From Juglans regia (Eukaryota; Streptophyta; Magnoliopsida; Fagales; Juglandaceae): a stretch of DNA of 64,000 nt. Below the pieces are notes generated by a model. The model saw nothing but the letters and a program-made list of their open reading frames with translations, did no database searches and was not told where the DNA came from. Location: positions 32,129,734-32,193,733 of the forward strand of contig NC_049907.1 of assembly GCF_001411555.2 (NCBI RefSeq). The letters are read 5' to 3'. Both the position numbers and the translations under genes were made by a program. This document shows, in pieces, positions 58,423 through 64,000 of the stretch; the first letter of the stretch is position 1, and every line of letters begins with the position of its first letter.

Positions 58423-59549
58423 TCCCTACGTTTCATGGCTTGGAAAATGAAAATTCATATGTGCATATTAGAGAGTTTGAGGAAGTAGTTGTGACTTTTC
58501 ATAGTAAAAATACAACTGATGACGTTGTGAGACTTAAGTTCTTTCCTTTATGTTTGAAGGATAGAGCTAATAAGAGTTGGCTATACTCATTGAGACCCCG
58601 ATCTATTGGGTCGTGGAGTGAGATGACTCAGGTCTTCTTTAATAAATACTTTCCCCAACATAAGACCAACGCATTAAAAAGGCAAATCTCCACCTTTACA
58701 CAAAAGGACAATGAGACTCTGTATCAGTCTTGGGAGAGATTTAAGGAGTTGTTGAGTATGTGTCCTCACCATGGGTATGAGAATTGACGCTTAGTGAGCT
58801 ATTTTTATGAGGGACTTACACCTAGAGAGTGCCAATTTGTGGAGATGATGTGTAATGGTGAGTTCTTACATAAAGATCCTGATAAGGCCTTAGAATACCT
58901 TAATGAGCTTGCTAAAAAAGCTCACACTTGGACTAGACCTAGTGCTATTGAAAGCACAAATAGGTCACGACCTGCAGGAAAACCAAATGGTGGTGGAATT
59001 TACCATCTCAGGGAAGAGGATAGCCTAAAGGCTAAGGTTGAGATGCTCACTAAGGAGCTAGATGTGTTAAAGACTAAGGACTTAAAGCCAACACACGTGG
59101 CTAATCATGTAGAGTCGTTTGGACCATGTTTTGTGTGTGGCGGGGTAGATCACCTCGCCCAAGAGTGTCTCACATTTGCTGAGATGAGAGGGATGTATGA
59201 GGAACAATGTAATGCCTTAGGTATGTACAAGAAGCCTTTTACACCTTATTCCGATACCTATAATCCGGGGTGGCGCAATCACCCCAATTTTAGTTGGAAG
59301 TCTGAATACTAGCCACCTGCACAACCCCCTAGATCATACCCTTCACTATATCATGCACCTTCATCTTTTAGGAATTCTTTAGAAGACACTTTGCATGCTT
59401 TTATTGAGGCACAGGGTAAGATTAACCAAAAGTTTGAATGTTTGATTACGCAGGTTGTTGAAGAAAATAAGGAGATAAAGAGTCAAGTGTCCAAATTGAT
59501 GAGCTCCTTGAGTGTGAATGAGGTCAATATATGGCTCAAGGAAATTTGA
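58423..59549 (+). pseudogene. Athila element 2 gag
   Basis: Capsid region: PTFHGLENENSYVHIREFEE, LKFFPLCLKDRANKSWLYSL, WSEMTQVFFNKYFPQHKTNA, ETLYQSWERFKELLSMCPHH. A TGA stop lies at about 58786 in an otherwise continuous frame, then YFYEGLTPRECQFVEMMCNG, ALEYLNELAKKAHTW, a CCHC knuckle (CFVCGGVDHLAQEC), and YNPGWRNHPNFSWKSEY followed by TAG at 59310. The frame continues past this stop (EDTLHAFIEAQGKINQKFEC) to about 59549. It is far more complete than the gag of Athila element 1, and only two stops break it. Confidence 0.9.
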
Positions 59550-60377
59550 AGGAGGTCAATGCCATTGTGACACAAAGTGGTAAGTCCTCACACATCCCAA
59601 CAACTGATAAGCCAGAGGATGTTGATGAGGAACAAAGCAAGGATAGTGCTGAGTTGCCCAAGGAAGCCGAGGTAATCAAGAGCCCAGTTAAGGTACCATT
59701 TCCTCAAGCTTTAAAATTCTGGTATGCAAACTTTGGATTCTAGCAATGAAATCTTGGAGACCCTCAGGCAGGTAAAGATCAATCTTCCTCTTTTACATGT
59801 TGTTAAACAAGTTCCTACTTATGCAAAAGTTCTCAAAGATTTGTGTACAGTTAAGAGGAAGCACCATGTTAAGAAGACAATATTTCTAACAGAGCAAGTT
59901 AGTGCTCTAATTGAGTAGCGAATTCCTCCAAAGTACAAGGATCCTAGTTGTCCCACCATTACATGTAATATTGGGAATCGTGAGTTTGGGCAAGCATTGC
60001 TAGATTTAGGAGCTAGTGTAAATTTGATGTCTTATTTCATTTATTTGCAGTTTGGTTTGGGTGAAATTAAGCCTACTTCTGTTATGCTTCAATTGGCTGA
60101 CCATTCAGTTAAGAAACCAAGAGGGATAGTTGAGGATGTTTTGATCCAAATTGACAAGTTTTACTACCCTGTTGATTTTTTAATTTTGGATACTCAGTCG
60201 GTTGTTGACTCTGACTCTAAGATTCCTCTCATATTAGGTAGACATTTCCTTGCTACGACTAATGCACTTATAAACTGCAGGAATGAGCTAATAAAACTAT
60301 CTTTTAGAAACATGACCATGGAGGTCAACATTTTCCACATCAATAATCAGTCCAAAGAAGATGATGAGTGCCACTAA
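59531..60377 (+). pseudogene. Athila element 2 protease region
   Basis: After a frameshift near 59530 the pre-protease segment reads NLKEVNAIVTQSGKSS. A further shift near 59740 leads to PTYAKVLKDLCTVKRK and LTEQVSALIE. Past a TAG at 59916 the protease core is intact: FGQALLDLGASVNLMSYFIY (catalytic Asp in DLGA), LADHSVKKPRGIVEDVLIQI, FYYPVDFLILDT, KIPLILGRHFLATTNALINC. It ends in TAA at 60375. Confidence 0.88.
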
Positions 60378-60383
60378 ACATAC

Positions 60384-61079
60384 ATGATTGACACACTCAT
60401 AGACAAGGGAGTTCACACAACTCATGATTCTTATTCTCCTAAATATTTTCTTGTTAATTCTGACTTTGATACTATGAATGATTCATCTGATGTTGTTGAT
60501 GTTTGTGCTATTTTTTATGAACCTCAAGATTATGGCCCACATATTTGGCAATCAAAATTAGAAGAGATGTCTAAGAAAAAGGAAAAGCAGATTCCTTCAT
60601 GCATGGATAGTCCCAAATTGGAATTGAAGCCACTGCCCTCAGGTCTTAAGCATGCATTTCTCGGCCGAGGTGACACTTTTCCTATTAGTATTTCTTCGAA
60701 ATGGAATGCTGGTAAGCATAGGAAATTTCAGTTGACCGAGTTGGAGGAGCTGAGAAATATTACTTATGAGAAATCTAAAATCTATAAGGCTAAAACAAAA
60801 GCATTTCATGATAAAAATATTGGTAGGAAGACGATTAAGCCTAATGACCTAGTGTTTTTATATGATTCTAGACTCCATAAGCACCCAGGAAAATTTAAGT
60901 CTAGGTGGACCGGCCCTTTTGTAGTGAAGTATGTTTTTGCAAATGGGGTGGTAGAAATAGAAGATTCTAGGAATGGTCAAATTTTTAAAGTAAATGGTCA
61001 ACACCTTAAAGTATTAATTGATAGGCAAGTTTCGGAAGTAGAAGAGATTCCACTTGTGGATCCAGTCTATCAACCTTGA
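60384..61079 (+). CDS. Deletion-fusion ORF: PR-RT linker joined to integrase C-terminus
   Basis: This 231-codon open frame is in the same frame as the protease, one TAA downstream. Its first 100 residues are the Athila segment before RT (SPKLELKPLPSGLKHAFLG). It then passes directly into the integrase C-terminal part: FQLTELEELRNITYEKSKIY, KAFHDKNIGRKTIKPNDLVF, LYDSRLHKHPGKFKSRWTGP, FVVKYVFANGVVEIED, and ends LVDPVYQP. RT, RNase H, zinc finger and catalytic core are absent, so it has no enzymatic activity. The junction is in frame. Whether it is translated is unknown. Confidence 0.75.
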   Translation: MIDTLIDKGVHTTHDSYSPKYFLVNSDFDTMNDSSDVVDVCAIFYEPQDYGPHIWQSKLEEMSKKKEKQIPSCMDSPKLELKPLPSGLKHAFLGRGDTFPISISSKWNAGKHRKFQLTELEELRNITYEKSKIYKAKTKAFHDKNIGRKTIKPNDLVFLYDSRLHKHPGKFKSRWTGPFVVKYVFANGVVEIEDSRNGQIFKVNGQHLKVLIDRQVSEVEEIPLVDPVYQP

Positions 61080-62764
61080 CCATACCATGCAGGTATGTTT
61101 TCTTTATTTGTTTTCTTTTATTTTTGTTTTCTTTTATTTTCTTTCTTTTCCTTTTTATTTGCTATTGTTTTCTTTGTTTTTGTTTGCAGGTTAGTTTCAT
61201 TTTGTCATTTCAGGTTACTATTTTTGGTGCTTAGCGAGCTACCCACGTCACTCATCAGGTGTATTATACCCTTTTTAGTTATTCCTCATTCAAATTTGAT
61301 TCTTAAACATTGAGGACAACGGTTCATTTAAGTTGAGGGGTGGTGGTGCAAATTCAGTATTGAAAATGCTTGTTGGAACTCTGTGGCATATTTTCATGTG
61401 TCAATTTTTTTTTTAATTTTGTTTCACACGTCATCCTTTTCACATGTGTACTCATTCTCATTCATAGCCATCTTCGTGAATTCATCAAACCCACCATAAT
61501 CATTTTTTGCTGAGGCATTCACAGAATCTTTAATGCACTTATCCAAGCTTTGTGGTAAGATGGTGGTTTGACACATATAGCTAGAGAACTCTTTTGCTTA
61601 AGTATTCATGTGAGTTTTGTAGAGGATTGAGAGCCTACAAATGTAATAAATTGTGATAAGCGTTCATTGATATGTTGAATTGGACACTTCTTTTGAGAAT
61701 ATCATTACATGGTTTGTGGTAAGATAGTGGATATACTTGGGATATGACAAAGGTCAACTTAGGATCAATGTTTGAGTCTTTCAAGCTAGTCATTTCCATT
61801 ATAGACCCCTAGTAGCCAACTTTGAGCTAATAAACACATGTAACATTTTCTTTTCATATGCCCACATGCATGCCTCTCCACATTGGAGTATAGCTTATAC
61901 ACTAATTTTTCCTATCCTTGTTACTTCCAAGTGTGTACTAGATTTGAAATTCTTCTTTTTGAAAAGAATAAAAAAAAAAGAGAAAAAAGAAGAAGAACAC
62001 GAGTTATAAAGTGTTCAAGTGAGTGAGTTTTAAAGACAAAAATACCAATATTGGGTAGAAATAGCAAATACCAGAGTGACATGTAATTGATCACCAAATT
62101 ATAAAAATAAAATGATGAAAATAAAGAAAGAAAAAAAAATGAAAAGGGAAAAGAAAAAGAGGCATTATTTGATGATTTGAAAGGTTGAAGAGTATATCAA
62201 GTGAGAAGTGTGGTCTACTGAGATATTTAATAAGATTCCCTTTGTATGTACTTGGAAGTTTTTGAATCAGTTTTCAATTTTTTTTTTCATATAGCCCCGA
62301 ACCTAAGCCACGTTACAACCTTTTGTATTGACTGTTCTAATCCTAAGTAAGCTTTTGGAAAGAATGGTTGAATTCTCATTTGTTAGTATTCCTATCATAA
62401 GATCAATGCTTGCTTATTCATAATTACCTAAATCTCTATGTAATTGTGTACACACCATTTGTCAACTCCATAGAGAGAGCCCTTTCACGAAACACAAGTA
62501 TACATGTGAGTTATGGAGTTGAACCTTTTGCTTGATGTTGCATGTATCAATGTTAGTGGTAAGATGATTATAGCTTGGAGAACATACACACACTGTGAAT
62601 TGCTATAAGTGGATTGATCTTGATGGGTTATTGGATTCCTTAGTTTGTTTTTTATATGTGAATTTGGAAAATGTGAATTAGTGGCCTATTTTAATGATTC
62701 TCATCTCTTTCATCTCTTTAGCATAGAAATTGCTAGGGACTAGCAATAAGCAAGTTGAGGGGTG
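61080..62764 (+). other. Non-coding 3' region of Athila element 2, with two PPT-like motifs
   Basis: There is no env-like frame. A T-rich stretch (61095-61200) is followed by GAGGACAACG and AAGTTGAGGGGTGGTGG (61310-61347), the motif that ends the Athila polyprotein. The terminal polypurine tract AAGTTGAGGGG (62752-62762) directly precedes the 3' LTR. An A/G-rich tract lies at 61965-62165. Confidence 0.7.
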
Positions 62765-64000
62765 TGATGAGTGTACGAAAGTGCACTCTAAATATCCTAT
62801 TACTGGACTAAAATGCTAAAATGTTAATAAAAATCATTGGAATTAATGTGTATTCTTGAATTGAGTTTCTATTTACTTTGGGATACTCCTAAGCATATTT
62901 TTATGTTTAATTTCAGAGTCTATAAAAGAGCAAGTCCAAACTCATTCAAATTCAAAAGACTTTCAAGTGGGCAAGACGTTGAAACAACCTAAGAACTTTC
63001 AACGAGTATAGGACTCTTCAAATAAGGATAATGATGGGGTTTGTGAGTAATTCGGATCAGACTCCAAAATGCGCTAGGAGACAGAATTGACATACTTTAT
63101 TATTTTAATCATAAGTTGAGTCCTAAAATTTAGGCGATTTTGTGTGGGGGAATATGAAGACATTAAGGTTTCTTTCCTACCCTATTTAAGTACATCATTA
63201 GCTCGAAATTAGAGAGCGGAGAAGAGGGGAGACGGCTCAGTTTGAATGAGGAAGATCTGAAATTAATTTTCATGGCCACCGTTTGCTTTATTTTTCTCTT
63301 GAGATTTTTGTTGTCCATTATATTTATGGGTAACTAAATTCTTAAGTAGGGCTAGGAATGAACTTGCACATTAGATGGTATTTTTAGTTTATTCTTGATT
63401 TATGTATTTGATTTTCAACTACTAAAACTCTTTTGTTTTATTATTCTCAATTCATCATTAATGTTTTCTTCTCTAAATAATTATAGAATTTATTCTGTTC
63501 ATGGATTCAGTTATACTTTTTCTATTGAATGGATTGACTCTTTGATTATGTTTGGATCAATATCACTTCTTAATTCTTTGCTGCAATATCGCTTCTTGAG
63601 TATATTGTCGTCGTTGAATTTTCTCAATAGTGATAATAATTTACGTATTTTAAAAGTGGTAAATGATTTTTCAAATTTGGTTTGATTTTGGTTTATAAAT
63701 CTATACATTCCGAATGGGAATATTAGGAATTGAGTTCCCAATTGAGTTATTCAATGAATTAAGAATAATTAAAATATCATATTGTACAATGGATTCCCGA
63801 CGCTTTATTATTTGTCAAACTTGAGTACTTTTTCATTTAGTCACTTTGTTTCACTTTAATTTGCATTTAAAATTAATCTTTGTTTTCCCATTAATAATTT
63901 AATTTCTTTTTTTAGTTTCTTTGTTTTTTCTACAATTCTTTTAATGTCTCTCTGTAAAATCGACACCTCAAAGCTGTACTACAACTACCGCATTATTCTT
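62765..64000 (+). repeat. 3' LTR of Athila element 2 (continues beyond the window)
   Basis: It starts TGATGAGTGTACG after the polypurine tract. A TATA-like CCCTATTTAAGTAC lies near 63180. The end of the window reads AAATCGACACCTCAAAGCTG, which resembles the last part of Athila LTRs, so the true end is probably close to position 64000. Confidence 0.85.

Larger units (their letters stand above)
58387..64000 (+). mobile_element. Athila-lineage element 2, internally deleted, runs off the window
   Basis: It contains a 36-bp remnant of the 5' LTR, gag, protease, a deletion-fusion frame joining the PR-RT linker to the integrase C-terminus, a long non-coding 3' region and a 3' LTR from 62765. TGATGAGTGTACGAAAGTGC begins both LTR copies. 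RT, RNase H and integrase core are missing. Primer site and most of the 5' LTR are gone. The right end and target duplication lie outside the window. Confidence 0.9.

Overview
This window looks like a repeat-dense, AT-rich intergenic stretch of a dicot plant chromosome, probably pericentromeric or heterochromatic. Nearly every recognisable protein is a fragment of a plant LTR retrotransposon of the Ty3/gypsy superfamily (Athila, Tat/Retand-like and Tekay/Del-like chromovirus lineages). Plant-type MITEs, an L1-like LINE tail and a hAT-like element sit among them. I find no intact host gene, no tRNA or rRNA, and no CRISPR. A run of 100 Ns (41559-41658) shows that this is a scaffolded draft assembly. 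The exact species cannot be read from the sequence.

Layout: (1) 1-2294, AT-rich flank. (2) 2295-19632, a wrecked Tekay/Del-like element. Its first LTR is split by a 12.3-kb Athila element (2676-14987, target duplication ATGCA), which is itself split by a 5.6-kb LTR-type insertion (5273-10878, target duplication GCAAA). (3) 19633-33161, Tat element 1 on the plus strand. It keeps remains of gag, protease, RT, RNase H, a second RNase H and integrase, a 79-bp minisatellite, an antisense additional ORF (aORF) and a 3' LTR. Inside it are a solo LTR (21297-22161, target duplication GCAGT), a hAT-like element carrying two host-gene fragments (25166-26419), and a 3.3-kb LTR (29067-32331). (4) About 33580-34677, a LINE 3' end and a MITE. 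(5) 34999-56660, Tat element 2 on the minus strand, with its aORF on the plus strand. It is interrupted by TAA-flanked MITE-type elements expanded into AT-rich minisatellites, by the gap with a 3-kb duplicated block, and by two more Tekay-like LTRs (one a clean solo LTR, 51528-55192, target duplication ACCAT). (6) 56661-58386, a MITE and a truncated LTR. (7) 58387-64000, a second Athila-lineage element, internally deleted, running off the window.

The most informative system is the antisense gene carried by both Tat elements between integrase and the 3' LTR. It encodes a protein related to the 'putative gypsy-type transposon' (Transposase_28-like) family with a coiled-coil C-terminal half. In both elements it contains a short phase-0 intron at the same place, oriented so that it can only be spliced from the antisense transcript. 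This intron would survive retrotransposition of the sense genomic RNA, so its presence supports a real, separately transcribed antisense gene. The hAT-like element inserted in one of these aORFs carries pieces of NF-YB and of an SDHAF1-type LYR protein gene.

Two cautions apply. All coding regions here except perhaps the short Athila fusion ORF (60384-61079) are broken. The arrangement around the gap (38670-47565) may be an assembly or haplotype artefact rather than biology.
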